Positions 19,271 to 32,735 of a DNA stretch of 64,000 nucleotides are shown piece by piece. Under the pieces are notes generated by a model, which did no database searches, was not told the origin of the DNA, and was given only the letters and a program-made list of their open reading frames with translations. The DNA lies in the NCBI GenBank assembly GCA_951640195.1, contig OX621165.1, positions 2,480,001 through 2,544,000 on the forward strand, in the 5' to 3' direction. The position numbers and the translations under genes are program-made. The stretch comes from Porpolomopsis calyptriformis. Its lineage: Eukaryota; Basidiomycota; Agaricomycetes; Agaricales; Hygrophoraceae. The first letter of the stretch is position 1. Each line of letters begins with the position of its first letter.

Positions 19271-22185
19271 TCACGAGGCCTGCCTGTTTTTAAAGCGAAG
19301 AAGGGGAGCCAGACCCGATAATGCACACGACTTCCGCAAGAAATCATGCTAAAGAAAATGAATAAGTTATTGAAGAGGGAGGAAGGGGGAGAAATTGCTT
19401 ACGCCAAGTAACTCATTCGCCGTCGCACGACTGCTCACGTCCACACAAAGACAGACCGCCAAAAATCCCTTCAACTCCCGACTGAGCGCCTCCGGTTTCT
19501 TCAACGTCGGCGTCCCGTTCGTCGCGATCAGGTAGAGCGCCTTGAGCGGTTCCTCGTCGAGGTACGGAGGTTCGTTCTCGATCATTTCGATCGCCATGAT
19601 CCCCAACGACCAAATGTCCACTTTCGCCCCGTACTCCTTCTGCTTCACGACTTCGGGTGCCATCCAGTAGGGTGTGCCGACCATCGTCGCCCTCTTCGAC
19701 TTTTGGTCCGTCAGCTTGGCGCAGAACCCAAAGTCCGCTGTGGGTGCCATCAACAAAGAACTACAACCCGGGGGGGAGATGACGCACTGATTTTAACACG
19801 TCCTTGCGCGTCGAGGAGGACATTATCTGACTTGATATCACGATGAATGATATGTTGTTCGTGTAGGTGACCCAAGCCCTTGCAAGTCTACAGCCAGCAC
19901 AGTTAGAAACGCAATCAGTAATCAGTGCAGAGAAATTTACGGCACCTCCAGGCATATACTAGAAATCTGATCCTCCTCCAATGTGTTGTTCTCGATTATA
20001 TCTGTCAACGCACCTCCCTCCATATACTCCATCACTACCCAAAGCTCGTTGTTTTTCACAAGATACGACTCAAGGAAGTTGACGATATTCGGATGCTGGG
20101 ACTCCTTCATCACGAGAATTTCGTTAACAATTAACTCCTTTCGTGGTTGATGCGAAAGATCCATTTCTTTGATCGCAACCTTCTTTCCCGTGGCCAGAGT
20201 CTTGGCCACGTAGACGTGGCCCGACGCACTGCGAGTCCAAGAAAAGGAATGATCAACGAGCCACTTCAAAAAGAACAAAAGCGATGATATCATTTACCCT
20301 TGTCCAACCTTCTTGATCTTGCTGTACAACAACTTCGGATCGTCATCTGAAACGACAGTCCTCAGCTTCTCCATAATCTGCACCTCCGTCATCGTACTAA
20401 TCCTCTTCTCCTTCTCTTTGGGTTTCTCCAATGCAGCCGCAGCCGCGGCTACGCTCCCCTTCTCTCCTTCCTCCGGCGTGGCAAACGTAACCGCCGGCGC
20501 ATTTGCTGCCTTTTTAAACGGCTGCAGGGGCTTCACACTCGGTGGGCTAACCGAAGTAGCCGCACCCATCGCCGGCTGGGTCTGGAAAGTATTAGCGGGA
20601 GACGATTTTGCAGGTACACCTATGCCAGGTCGCGGTCCAGTTCCTTGGCCTTGGCCCTGCGGTGTTTGTACCTGCCCTTGGCCTTGACCTTGTACCGGTG
20701 TTTGTGCTTGGGTTCCTTGCCCTTGCCCCTGCCCTGACAATGAATCCATCCGGGAAAGCGACGAGGGGCCAATCTTGGATGAATCAGTCGGAGGCCCATG
20801 TGCTTTCTGTCGTGCTCGGAGGTCAGCTGAAGAAGGTGTAAGATCGGGCTTGGGAGGCGCTGGACGGTTTCCCGCCAAGAGCGGGCGTGGGGGAGCGGGC
20901 CGGGTGGCTTGGAGACCTAAATCTGGCTGAATGCCTACACCAGTGCCAACAAGGCCGGGGCGAGGGGATTGTCCGGGTGAGGTCGTGTTAGGACCATTGA
21001 CCATTTCCGCTGCCCGGGCAGCGGCGGAAGATAAATTGTTCGACGAGTTTCCGTTAAGTCCCAATCCCGCGGGAGCCGTTTCCTGCCGCTTAGGCTGTGG
21101 TCGGAGGTTATCCATTGACGCCGAGGATGAAAGTCCGAGTGGCGAGCTTATCATCCCAATGCCAGTTCCGCCTAGTCCGGTGCCCGCATTGAATCGTGCT
21201 GGTGCACCAGAGTCGATATTGGAATACGGAAGGGAAAGCGAACTAGGGCTGGAACCGACTAAAGTGGCGGTAGATGAAGTGAGGATGGAGCCTGAGCGCA
21301 TACCCATTTCCTCCAATTCGCGCTTCTGGTGATCCGTGTAGAACTCCAGGACATCCAGGACAGCTTGGGGATCTTTGGCGTAATCTTCTCGCGTAATTGC
21401 CGATTTAGTGAGAAGTTTACTCCATTGATCAGGCATACCCTATGAGAGGTTGTCAGACGAGACTAAACGGCCACTGAGGGAACGTACGATGAATGCACCC
21501 GAAACTGGATCGAACCCCACATGGACTTTGTGAACAAAATTGGTGGGATTGCTGACACCCATGAGGGGACTTCGTGAATACACGTCATCCTGCCATCCGT
21601 AGAGTTCATCATCGCTTTTGAGAGCAAGATAATACCGCTTGTCCTTGGTCTCAAGAAGTAGACAGTAAGGTTTCAGGTCTGTCCGCTCGATGTTGGTGAT
21701 GTCGCGCAATTGGATGATGCCTTGTGGGGGTGAGGACTGTGGTGAAAAAATCAGTGCTTGCCGGAAAAGGGGAGAGATAAATGCGAGGGGTTGTCCGTGT
21801 ACTCGAGGCAGTTTTTACACGAGCTGCAGTTCATACCAAGCGTTTCGATAGAAAAACTCACCTCGCCCTTGTGAATTGTTAATGACTGCTCTTTCAAAAC
21901 CAGCCATTTTGGCCTCCATAACCAACTCGCGAACCCGTCCTCTTTGACATTAACTATGCCATTCCGCACAACCTGTGCGTCTCCAAAAGGCCGATTAGGT
22001 GAGCCACCGATGCCAGAGTAGGAAGGTACGTAAGAGGAGCCTGAGGCAGAGGAGGAGGGTAAAGCAAAAGATGAACTGTACCCCGATGAAACAAGTGCGT
22101 TGCTAGTGTACATGGGTGATCTTGGGGCCTGAGGAGCAGGCCTTGATGGTGTTAATGAGGTAGCAGTGACTTGATGATATGCCAT
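19271..22185 (-). CDS. cla4: p21-activated protein kinase, Cla4 type
   Basis: The domain order is that of Cla4: PH, CRIB/PBD, Pro/Gln-rich linker, Ser/Thr kinase. The PH domain includes [20 protein letters not shown] and [20 protein letters not shown]. The CRIB is [17 protein letters not shown] followed by [15 protein letters not shown]. The linker has repeated GQGQGQ. The kinase has [39 protein letters not shown] and [10 protein letters not shown], all intact. The C-terminus [20 protein letters not shown] matches the family end. The start chosen is ATG 22185 ([16 protein letters not shown]); an upstream in-frame ATG at 22317 lies in what looks like 5' leader. In fungi this kinase acts downstream of Cdc42/Rac in septin organisation and polar growth. 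Confidence 0.9.
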
Positions 22186-22939
22186 GCTGTATGAGGTGGT
22201 TGTGATCGCTAAAGCGATGTAAATCGAGAAAGCTGTGCGCCCGAAAGAGCTTGTGAGGATATTAATCGTTTCGTAGAGACCGAGGCGGACGTCGTAAGAA
22301 GCTTTGGTCGTTGTCACCGACTACGACGGCCAGAGGAAGTCGAAGGCTGATGGTTTGGCAACTACTTTACCTTGACTCGGATCTATCCGAACTTATTCAA
22401 CTGCCTCCTTATAAGCAGCAGGCACCGTCGACGTTCATCCTCGTCGTCCTTCTCTTGCCATACCGCCTTGGTGCCTAGCGAGGCCGACGCAAAATTTCAT
22501 ATGCCTGCGCAACGGACGATCACCATCAGCACCAGTGGCATCAAACATAATGTCATATTTCCCATGAGCTATGGCATGGCGCTGTTCTACATCGATAGTC
22601 AGTTAGGTGGGCACTTTTGGCCACCCTGAGATCCGCTGATCACTCATGGGAACGGTGCCCAGGACTGAGTCGAACTGACCAGTCCTCCGAAATGAATCAC
22701 ACGCAGGAGTGAATGACCCCGTTGTCATTTCCCATTTATCCTAAGACGATAACAGTCTTATTCGGTTGTCCACTGCCGATTGCTGTGGATCATACCGGGC
22801 ATTGGAGAATTGTTGGAACACTATTTGAATTTCATGTGTCTTCTTCATCCTCGACTAGCTTTCTCCGTGACTTTGGTTCTCTTTATCTCCGGGGGATCAA
22901 GGTTTTTTTAGGCTGGTGGCATAGGTACAGGGAGTACAC
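22186..22939. other. Intergenic region, no supported gene
   Basis: This is the upstream region of cla4 and the 3' flank of the dehydrogenase. Nothing recognisable was seen. Confidence 0.4.
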
Positions 22940-24225
22940 TCATATGTCTTTCACTTGATCTTCCAACCAATCCCAAAGCTTCTTCCCGGTCTCGGGGTCA
23001 TGGGTGTCTGCCCGAGGTTCGCCCACCCGCGCCCAAGGAATAGGATGCTTTCGATTCCGAAGAAAATTTCGTCACCCGGCCAGGACTGAATGCCGATATC
23101 ACGTACCTTTCCGCCGAACTCTGCCCCTTCCGGTGATGTTCCTGCCCATAGTTGCATCAGGGCACCGTACAACGGGTCGTACAAGAACACGTTCTGGGGT
23201 GGAAATAGTTGTTTGTTCAACGTCTACAAGAATAGCTTGCTGGATCCCAGGGAAGTGGCGGTGCAAGTCCGCCTTAAGGTAACCTGCTCCACCGCCTCAA
23301 CCTTAACCGCGCAATTAGTTGTTCAAGGCCTACCTGGATGCAGGGAAGTAGAAACTATCCCTTGATCACTATAACGACGGGCCAGCTCTGCTGAGAATGC
23401 AACATTGCCCTGCTCCATGGAAATCGATACGGATCATTCTAGAGGAAGATGGCACATATAGGGCGCATACAATCTCTCTGGAGACGACTGCTTCCGCTTC
23501 GGTCCATCCTGGAGTGTTTCAAAGTTGATATCGGATATATGATGCATTGACCACTCGGGCCTTGCCGTCGGGCGAGGTTTTGGTGGTGGCTATGTGGATG
23601 GGGAGGAGCAGTTTTGTAAAATAGAAGTGGCCTGAAATAGGCGTTATGACAACAATGCTGGCATGGGAATGTGTATTGCCGTACCAAGTACATTTGTGCC
23701 AAATTGCGAGATCATACCCATCGGTGGTGACTTGGTCGATCGGGGCGAACATCACACCTCTAGTGAACATGGGGGTCTGATTCAAGACCATATTACAACG
23801 AACGTACCCGTTATTGAATAAGACATCTAATCGTGTCTCTTTTCTTCGCTGGAGCCGAGTTGAAGCGTGATGAGCATGCTCACTTCGAGAAAGCTTCGGC
23901 GGCCATTTTGACAGACTTCAGATCTGCAAAATCAAGTCGCAAGCAAAGGGCATCTTCCCCCGTCTGTTCCTTCAGATCTTGAATAGCTTCCTCCACTTTA
24001 TTTTGGTTTCTGGCGGCTATATACACTTTCGCCTTATGACTGAGCAGTGCCTGTCAAATATTCTGGTTGCACGGCCACATCAAGATATGATTTACTTACC
24101 TTGACAACTCCAGAATTTCCCCCAGTGACGATGACCACTTTACCAGACAAATCGGGGATGTCCTCCACTTTGAACTTTGCCTTTGGAGGAAAACTCTGCG
24201 TAAGAAGTGACAGTAAAGTCTTCAT
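22940..24225 (-). CDS. Short-chain dehydrogenase/reductase, probably frameshifted
   Basis: This is an NAD(P)-dependent oxidoreductase with a Rossmann fold. [17 protein letters not shown] is the cofactor TGxxxG motif, and [29 protein letters not shown] and RLDVLFNN follow. [27 protein letters not shown] and the C-terminal [20 protein letters not shown] and [19 protein letters not shown] complete the family pattern. The start ATG 24225 gives [15 protein letters not shown]. At about 23707 one extra base separates VTTDGYDL from QFGTNVLG, and no intron explains it. The YxxxK region near 23450 also reads poorly. It may be a recent pseudogene or a sequence error. Substrate is unknown. Confidence 0.65.
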
Positions 24226-27200
24226 GATCACTGGTTGAATGACAATCCGATGTGGGTGAATAATCACCACGACATTCATGTCCCTAGGTTTAAGTATATG
24301 TCGCAGAGACGAATCGAAGTTCTTTCTCCGGAACACCCATGTTCCTCTGCAAAAAAAAACTCGTGAATAAATATTGACTTGGTGCGCAATGATGGTAGTA
24401 GCACATACTTAGGACGACCAGCGTGTTGGTAGCACCGGCATGCGTGATGACAACCATTCAGCTCACACGCTTTCGTGCATCATGCATATGATTCCCGTGA
24501 ATGTTTGGCAGCAGCCCCGAGGCCAAATAGATCACATAAGCATTTTAATCCACGGGCACTACCTGGACAAGATAAACCAGCAGGTTAGGTATCTCGGGGA
24601 GTGGCAGCTCGGAATAAACGTAGATTGATGTATTAAACCCGACCTGGGGGCTCAATGGTATGCTCATGTTGACTTTCAAACCCTGCTTGTTCATGCGTAA
24701 GCACCATCACTTCCCGGAACCCGCAAACATCCCCTCAGACGCCAAGGGTTGAGGAACCGTCAAGGGCGATTATTCGGATCAATGGATCGTGGTATGACCA
24801 CCCAGAGGCTCGCAGAGGTAAGTATTTTTGTGCATCCCTCTAGTTACTGACCACTCAGCATGCCAGATAAAGGTGAAATCGCATTTGCAAACCAAATATA
24901 TCAACAGCGTAAGCGGGGGGAAACAACGGTAGTAGGATATTTATCATTCTGTGTGTTCAAAACATTAAACTAGTGCCACTCCACAGAACGATAGTCCACA
25001 GCAGCTGCGACTTCCTCAAAAACGAAGCCTGCCAAGATTTTCAGATGACTTGTTTTCCGACACGCGTTCACTTGAGGGACTGGAGCCCTTCAATCCCAAT
25101 GGACCAAGAATCTCGAAGGGCCTTCCTCCATTCTGGTATTTCTAGTTATGGTTCAGGGCTTTATTTTCGACCCTCGGCTCGACTAACACTGAAACAAGGA
25201 TGACTTCTCAAGTGCTGCTCGACCAAGACCCGCTATATCTGGTCAGAATCAACTGGCCGTCTTGACGCACGAATGTCCACGTGTTATGAACCGGGCGCTT
25301 TTGGTCATCTCTCCGGTAGCCGGGCACGCACTGGCGACTCAGGCGGTCAACTTAGCCGTCTGATGTTACCGACTACGGCTATATTAATAAACTTTTATAC
25401 TCTGCCTCGGTGACGTCTCTCTAGGCTTCTCTTTCCGAGACTGCGAACTAGATCTTATGTGACCATGCGGCCCTACTCGTATTTCGCCAGCTAAGGCGTT
25501 CTGTGAACACACGCAAAGGGCTGTATTGCATGACACGATTGTTGGGCGTCCTTCAAGCTTGATTGACGTGTTGACTATAGCGAGCCGAGCCAGGAATTCC
25601 ACAGCCTATCGTCCGTTCCCACAACCAACTACGCCCATCCCCGAGGCTGCAATGCCCAGATTATCCTAGGTTCGCACGGAAAGACACTCCTGATTCCGAT
25701 TGTGGGGTGACATATCTCACTCTTTCTGTCACCCGTTTACCACCTATGTTCCGCGAGAACCTCCGTCCCGTTCAGATATCTCGTTAACAATGTCGGCGCA
25801 GAAGTCTTGCGGGCGGAACGGCGGCAAATCTCGCGAAGCCCGTGTGTCACAGGACATAATGATTGGCAGTATTGCGCCAGAGGAAGTTGCTGATCATCCT
25901 CTCTTTTGACCAAACTTATACATGGAGGGAGGTCAATTATTCGTACTTGATGCTGACTATGGATGCCGACGTATTAAACTCTGATAGCCCATAATCAACT
26001 TCAATTGGGCAACGCGCTTGTCGGAGATGAGCGGATAAGGTAGAGAGATATCGAGTTATACAAGAGCGTCCTGTACTACCTTGTCCCCGAATAAATCTAT
26101 CGTCAGAATCGGCGCAAAGACGCTGGAGATTGACCTCTGATATGTGTACATACAGTCCGGAAAGGACTGAATTTAAGCACTTTAGACTGCCTGTTCATCA
26201 GATTTGAGTTGAACACTAGAATCTACTGATATCTATGAAATCTGTACTAGCTCCCATTTTCATGATCCACTCGCCACCGCACAATGTGGTCCCGCCAAAA
26301 ATGAGGACTAATAAGGCCGGGTTAAGGTCTAACTTTTGATTTTCCCCACACAGATGCTGTACTGATAACCACTCAAACTGCGCATTCAACGATATAGATT
26401 CGAGTCTGGACCATCCGTAATTGGAAAAGTGAACAACTGGATGATGACAGGAGTTGTGCAACCAGTTTAAATGCAGGGCCGCGGCGCTGTGTGAACTGAA
26501 GAGGAGCACCAACATCCGAGACTCGGAGAACGAGTGTCCGGCCCTCGTAAGCTTAACCCAACAAATTGTGGTATGTGATCGACATTGCTAGTGAGGTTTA
26601 CACCAGAAAGACTTGCGGGACGCGCCAAAGTGAGCCTGCAATGTGGCACCAACTTGTGTACTGCCTTCAAATCCGGCGAAAAGCAGCAAATGAAAGTCCT
26701 TTGATAAAATGCCTTGGATGGCAAAACCCCGTGGTCATGTGCATTTGACTAGTGGCCCTCTGGATGGCCAGGGAAAGGTGTAACCAATCGATCGGGATGG
26801 GACAACCATCCGGCGATCATTCGATGCAAGATTTAGTCCTATCCTGAAAAAAATTTGACCCTCAAGACGGAAGGGAAATGGGTATAGCGTAAGTAGACAG
26901 CAAGGTCGATGAAGACAACCCGAACACGATAACAGCAGTCCTGGGATTAATACCTCAGGTGGGTGGGTTAACATTCGTATTGAGATTATCTAGCCCGGGG
27001 GTGATTGTGCGAAGATCAACTTTTCATGTAGTAACAGGTCGAACACCCACCGTCTGATGGTTTTCGAGTACCAAACCCAAAAAAGCAGTGGCCTAGGACA
27101 TTCTTTCAACCTTTTCAATTGTAAGGGTTCGGCAACAACAGGGGTTGGGTTGTCGGCAGTAATAGTTCAACGAGGTGGTGTTCGCGTGGCTCCAATGTGA

Positions 27201-27780
27201 TCTACGCGTAATTCAGAAAGTCAGGTAGAGTTGATGGCTGTTACCTATTATGTAACACCCTCTCTTCCGGCATCTAAATCGAAGCATCTTCTCTCTCCTT
27301 CCTTGGTCACCCCCCCCCCTCCACCTTACCATCCACAGTTCATACAATCGTGCTTGATTCCTTTCAAAAATCGAGCGATGCGCTAGACGTAGAACCCGGT
27401 CACCTGACCGGGTTTATCTCCAGCTTTAAGTTTTTCCTACTGCCGAGAGGCGGTCAACGTGACTGCCCAGTCCCGCACGACTCTCCTCGTGATTGAAATA
27501 CTGAATGGCAAACTAAGATTTTTGGCTACTCTCGCTTTGGCAATCCAAACAAGGCTTGCATACTGTAACTAAGCCGTCTCGGCCTCACACATGATCAATT
27601 CACATCAATCCGCCGTGGGACCAGCTCACCATTTTACCCCACTTTGAACCTCAAATGACAGATATTCGAAATGGATACTGGGGACCATCAGTGTGGCGCA
27701 CATATTTCCTATAATATTCCGCCTTCATCACTTACCGCCCCATATGTGTTTCCCCCCCGAACATTAATCTCCACATCGAC
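24226..27780. other. Long gene-poor stretch (3.5 kb)
   Basis: The frames are short, no domains were recognised and no convincing exon chains were found on either strand. It may contain decayed sequence, but I can identify no parent. Confidence 0.45.
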
Positions 27781-29593
27781 ATGAGCGCAGCATCAACATT
27801 CGGTGCCCTTCTTCTAGGTGGTCTAGCCGCCATTTGGTATGTTCTCTACCTACATCCTCCGATCACCTTACCAATCTCTGGCCAGTCTGTCCGGACTTTT
27901 GGGAGCACAGACATACATATATTTTAAACTCTATCCGACCGATTTACGAAGAATACAGTATGTTGTGAGTCTTCCGACCATTATCCCCTTCATGCCTATT
28001 CATAATGATATTCAGGTAGCTGTAATATGGTCTGATCAGCCCTTTCAAATCGTGTCTTATCGTCTCGCTGAAACTTTTTTAGGCTGGTAGACCTGTTCCA
28101 CTCTTTGTTCATTTGCGCTGGCCTCTGGCGCTATTTTATCACAGAGTATGGAAACTTTTCAGCACACGATCAGTGTCCATGGTGAGCGCACCTTATAAAG
28201 CCATAGTTATCTCGAGAATTGAAACAAGTTGCGTACAGGACTATTTCAGTATGATCCTCTCTCATTTAGATACCCGCCTACTGATACTACCTCTTTCAAG
28301 TCGACAATCTTATGCACGGTATGAGTATCACTTTTTCTATTTTGGTCCTTGAATCCTCACCTTTGGACAGGCAATCATCACCATACTTGTTCAATGGTGA
28401 ACCTCCCATTTTTACGTTCTCTTGGCCTTCTAACAACTGTCTTCAGTTTCTTCGCATACAGAATATACCTATGTAAATCTACATTTCTAGCTTGCAAGAA
28501 ACACGCTAAAATCTTTGGGCAGTCACCAAGTGTAATTGGTATTACCTGGCATTCATCGTAAGTACATTTAGCTCAGGGCTGCGTATATATCTGTTTTTCA
28601 ACTTTCGCTTTGAAGCTTTTTCTCAACGTTCTGCGATTTGGTAAGTAGTAGTTTCGTTTGGTGTGATCACATTAATCATCTTTTCCAGGTGCTGCTGTTG
28701 GCGAGTATTTCCGTATATCAAACACATGCCATGTTTTAATCGAAATACGCGACTATCCCAGCTTCTGCCACAGAGCTGTATGTCCTGTCTCTGCTCCTCC
28801 CCCTTTGACCTCCTTCGACTTATGCTCCCAAGCCTTCGCCTAGGAAGCTTCTCGTCTTTTAGATTGCACGCTGGCGTAAAATTATTCCTTTCCTTGCATT
28901 CGATCTGCCTGACCGTGTGATGATTTCCAGTGGGTAGCCACCCTCGGCCTTTCTCTCTCATCCGGGGTAGACCTTATTGTCACGTTCTCTCTCTGCTACT
29001 ATCTGCGAAAGAGTAGCCTTCAAGTAACATCGTACGTGGGAATCTTTTACGCATTAACTCTACGCCAAATGAGAAGATTGTATTAGTTTGAAGCCTGTTA
29101 TGGATTCCTTGTTTATATACACCTTCGAAGGTGGTAGCCTCACTTGGTACGCCTTTGATTATTCCATGCACTCTCCCAAGCTTACGCGTGGCACTCCCAG
29201 TCTCTCTACGTTTGTCACAGTGATTTGTGTAAGTCGATTCTGCAAATTTTTCTGTTTTATTCAGAATCCGACCACATCTTAATGCGCAGTGGGTTTCAAT
29301 GCCGCAGAATATAATATTTATGGGCTTCCATTTCCTGATTGCAAAATGTGAGTAACCTTGTCCTTGATTACTTCCCGAGGCCTTCATACGCTAGTAAATC
29401 ACAGTATTTGGGAATACCCTATTGGTAACGTGAGTGTTGGGATACATATTCTTGTGAACCGCTCCACAAGTTTTAAGCGTTTTCTCTCGATAGACTAAAC
29501 ACGCGCCAGCAACTTCGAAGTATACGCGGTGACGTGATCAGCGGTTTGCCCATGACATCCATTGACTTCGAGTTCCGCAAGGTGACTTCTTAA
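27781..29593 (+). CDS. Seven-TM membrane protein of the agaricomycete DUF6534 type
   Basis: Many short exons carry one hydrophobic segment each, as usual for this family. The recognisable pieces are MSAASTFGALLLGGLAAIW, LLGAQTYIYFKLYPTDLRRI, LFHSLFICAGLWRYFITEYG then NFSAHDQCPW, FFAYRIYLCK, WVATLGLSLSSGVDLIVTFS then LCYYLRKSS, and VSMPQNIIFMGFHFLIAK. The end is VFGNTLLVT joined to LNTRQQLRSIRGDVISG, with TAA at 29591-29593. Most agaricomycete genomes have dozens of such genes; the function is unknown, and receptor-like roles are only speculated. The exon around 28640-28830 is the least certain. The C-terminal tail carries the usual short basic segment. Confidence 0.75.
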
Positions 29594-30845
29594 TTTCTCT
29601 ATGACCCCGACGCCGGTGCTGATCATTACCGGTGAAGCGTACGCCGCGCCTGACGGAGGCCAATACCGAATTCACTCTGACTTGTGACGCCCCAGCTCAG
29701 GCAAGTCATTCGTGCTATCCCGAGAACTTTTCAAGCTTATGTCTTGTGAATAGCCACTATCACGTCCTCACAGCATCAAATCCGTAGAGGTTACCATACC
29801 TTCCTAGCACTCTCATCATTCTGATATTCACAAGGGCTACGCCAATGGACAATCGGAGATACCAGCCTACAGTCACTTCCGGACGGTACTATTACTATGT
29901 TGTACAAGGTTGATGGTTTTGGCCACCATCGTCTTGTACTCGGCTTGTACTAAAAGAAGTGTCAAGGGGGGTTGAAGACACTTCATTCACAGATGGCGGG
30001 AAGCCCGTTTCTCTGTACTCGTAATGATTACGATTGCTTTTCCTTACCGCTTCAACTTTCCGCACAATGTAGCATCATCCAAACCACCCCACCCTGGCAG
30101 GCCTGTCATTTAACCTCGGATAAATATATGAATAAAAAATTTCATACGTCTTCATTTCAAAGATCGGCAACTTAAGCCCTTGGTTTTTGGTACGTAGCTC
30201 AAGGCACGGCTCCCACCCAGCGTTCGGAACAAGACAGACAACCTCTTCGAGCCAGAGGAGGCCGGAGTAGGTACACATCTGATCAGAGACCGGAGAGATC
30301 CATGGTCCGAATAGATTGCTCCATTACAAGGGTACAAGTATACCTTAAGGAGACGTCAATAACTGTATGTCATCAACTTTTCACACATAGTCAGACCAGT
30401 GTGGGTGAAATCTACGTTAAAAAATGTAATGTCGTGGGATACGTCCATCAAAGCACCAAAAAAAAATCCCCGGGAACTGGGCAAAACAGTCGTGAGGGTC
30501 AGCTTTTAAAACAATCATTGAGTACTGAAACATCATGCCACATTGGATGGTCAAACTCGATTATTATGAAATCTCTCCGAAGCCCGAGGGACGCCGGGCT
30601 GATTGATCGCAACAGACGCGTCCTTTTGATTTACATTTGATTATTGGGCTAGGAGGATAGAAGTGCTCCAATACAGATTTTGATTTTTCGAGAGGCGATC
30701 ATGTGCCTGCCATGTTTTCGGTCTCGACGGGCTGGTGATAGTGGAACTCACAGCTACGGTGGCGCGAAGAAGTGGAGAGATCAGAGTTGTATCCTTGGGG
30801 CATCGATGGGAGGAGAGACGCGAAAAGTGGGATCCCGGATCCCAC
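29594..30845. other. Intergenic region, no supported gene
   Basis: Only short unsupported frames were seen. A small stem (CAAGGTTGATGG / CCACCATCGTCTTG) occurs near 29907-29938. Confidence 0.45.
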
Positions 30846-32012
30846 TTATTTGAAGGTTTGTGAACAATCGAATATTTCTTGAAGTTCCTCCGGAAGTGAT
30901 GTCACGGAAACACGAAGAATGCCGCGCTTATGACAGGCAGTCAACTTTGTCTTGATTATGTTCCTCCAACCTTCAGCCACATTCTCGAAAGGGGTATAGC
31001 CTAACTGGCAATGGACCCTTCGAAGACATGAGAACTGCGGTTGTGTGAAGACGTGCTCCAGGTAACCCCAATCTAGCGAGTTGATATCCTCGAACGAGTA
31101 GAGGTGAAGGCGCAGGATAACTTCCTCCATGACTGGTGACGTGATTTGCGAAAGGAGTAAAGGGGCACCTTGGACCAAGGGGGAGATTGGAAGGAACAGT
31201 TGATGCAATGTCATATCGAGATCGATTGTACGGAGTGCATGGTTGTGAGAGAGGTCGAGGTGGCGACAAAGTTCGGTCCCTGTCATTAGCTCGTTGTGGG
31301 AGAAATGATATTTCAAGGAGAGGTGTTGGAGCGAGGGACCAAGGGCGCGTAGAAAGTACTGGACGCCGAGTAGCCAAGGAGTCGTGAGTCCGCGGAAGCG
31401 AACAGTATGCACCGGTGGAACCGGTGAGGGGGTACATATCCACTTTAAAATACCCCCCACAGGACACAGGTCGAGGTCGATGACTCGTAATGTGGATGGG
31501 GTGGTCCATTGGACAGAAGATGGTGACTCTGTCTTCCACAACAGATGTTTCACCACAAATTTCTCCAACAGCGAGAAATGCGACATGAAATCCACAAACT
31601 GTTGGAAATTGCAAAAAAGGACGTTCTTCAACTCGAGCTCTGCCACCGCTCTGAAGGATTGTGTTATGTTCACACTCGCAGTAGATACGAGCGTGACATT
31701 CTTCAAGTAAAGCGAATTGACAGAGCGGAGAGAACGCAAGGAATACATGGTACTGACGAGTTGTTCTCCTGAGGATATCTGGATCATCCCTAAACGAGAG
31801 ATGTAGAGTGCGATCGTAGAAAACGGGGAATGCAAGAGCTTGATAAAGTCTTCCACATCCTGCGGATTAACGACAACGCTTCCAAAGAGATGGTATCGGC
31901 TAGAGGGTAGCCACCGTTTGCACACCAAAGCACAAGTCGCGAGACTGTCTCTGTCGTCGTATAGATAGTCGATGATCGCATCGCTCAATTCTGCGGGAAA
32001 ACTGGAGAGCAT
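30846..32012 (-). CDS. F-box protein, single exon
   Basis: An uninterrupted 388-residue frame starts MLSSFPAELSDAIIDYLYDD, with LATCALVCKRWLPSSRYHLF, a clear F-box over about residues 3-45. The rest is leucine-rich, with about six blocks such as LYLKNVTL, LELKNVLFCNF, VIDLDLCP and LQHLSLKYHF. The length and single-exon structure are common for agaricomycete F-box proteins. It is predicted to be an SCF substrate receptor with unknown target. It is not a close copy of the F-box genes at 2877 or 15904. About 730 bp without a gene separates it from the next minus-strand gene. Confidence 0.85.
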   Translation of the reverse strand: MLSSFPAELSDAIIDYLYDDRDSLATCALVCKRWLPSSRYHLFGSVVVNPQDVEDFIKLLHSPFSTIALYISRLGMIQISSGEQLVSTMYSLRSLRSVNSLYLKNVTLVSTASVNITQSFRAVAELELKNVLFCNFQQFVDFMSHFSLLEKFVVKHLLWKTESPSSVQWTTPSTLRVIDLDLCPVGGILKWICTPSPVPPVHTVRFRGLTTPWLLGVQYFLRALGPSLQHLSLKYHFSHNELMTGTELCRHLDLSHNHALRTIDLDMTLHQLFLPISPLVQGAPLLLSQITSPVMEEVILRLHLYSFEDINSLDWGYLEHVFTQPQFSCLRRVHCQLGYTPFENVAEGWRNIIKTKLTACHKRGILRVSVTSLPEELQEIFDCSQTFK

Positions 32013-32735
32013 GAGAGGCAGGTGTCAAGTGCAAGGGACCTTCAGTTTCGAGATGTGAAAGATCAAGCTCGTTCCTGAGAGCGAACTGGCTGCGTTGAGG
32101 TGGTGGGCGTTGACAGAGAGCAGTCATGATTGCGTTGGTCATCCTATGTCCCGTTCAAGCCATTTGCCTTTCACACAGCACACGCTTTCAAACTGAGGAA
32201 TCTGAATATAGCGTCCTTGAATCCCCAATCCAACATGTGTGCTACTAGTAACCGGTATAAGCGGAGTGTGGCAGAAGACGGGGACAGCCCTTCAAGCATT
32301 CCTCGAAAGTCTTGACACTGACTTCGAGTCATCCCGGTCGACAATCACCTGCCCCCCCCACGACCGGAGGCCAAGTCGCGGTTAGGTTAGGGCTGAGTAT
32401 TTGATCTGATAGGCGGGATGATTTCGAGATTCGTTAGTTTTGATAACCTATAGATAGGTCCAATAATAAGGGGGACAACAGATACTTGTCTTTATCCACA
32501 ACGATAGACGTGTCAAGCAGGAGAGAGTGGGTGGATACATCAGGTCGCCTGATTAGAACTCTGAGAAGAGAAAGTCAAAGCGAACGTCGCCCAGGGTGAG
32601 TGGATGCCGGGGAGTCAGGGTGACCGGTCGGGTCACCGAATGGGCGGCTTCCAGGGAGGGGTTATGAACAGGAATGAGACCCGAGGGAGGCCATCTTCCG
32701 ACTGTCTTGGTGACCTTTTAATCCCATCACTTGAT
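32013..32735. other. Intergenic region, no supported gene
   Basis: This holds the promoter side of the F-box gene and the 3' flank of the next minus-strand gene. No repeat or RNA gene was recognised. Confidence 0.45.

Noticed and set aside
22640..22715. A CAGTTCGACTCAG segment resembling a tRNA T-arm (minus strand)
   Set aside because: The stem pairing does not give a 5 bp T-stem with a 7-base loop, and no acceptor or anticodon arm could be drawn.
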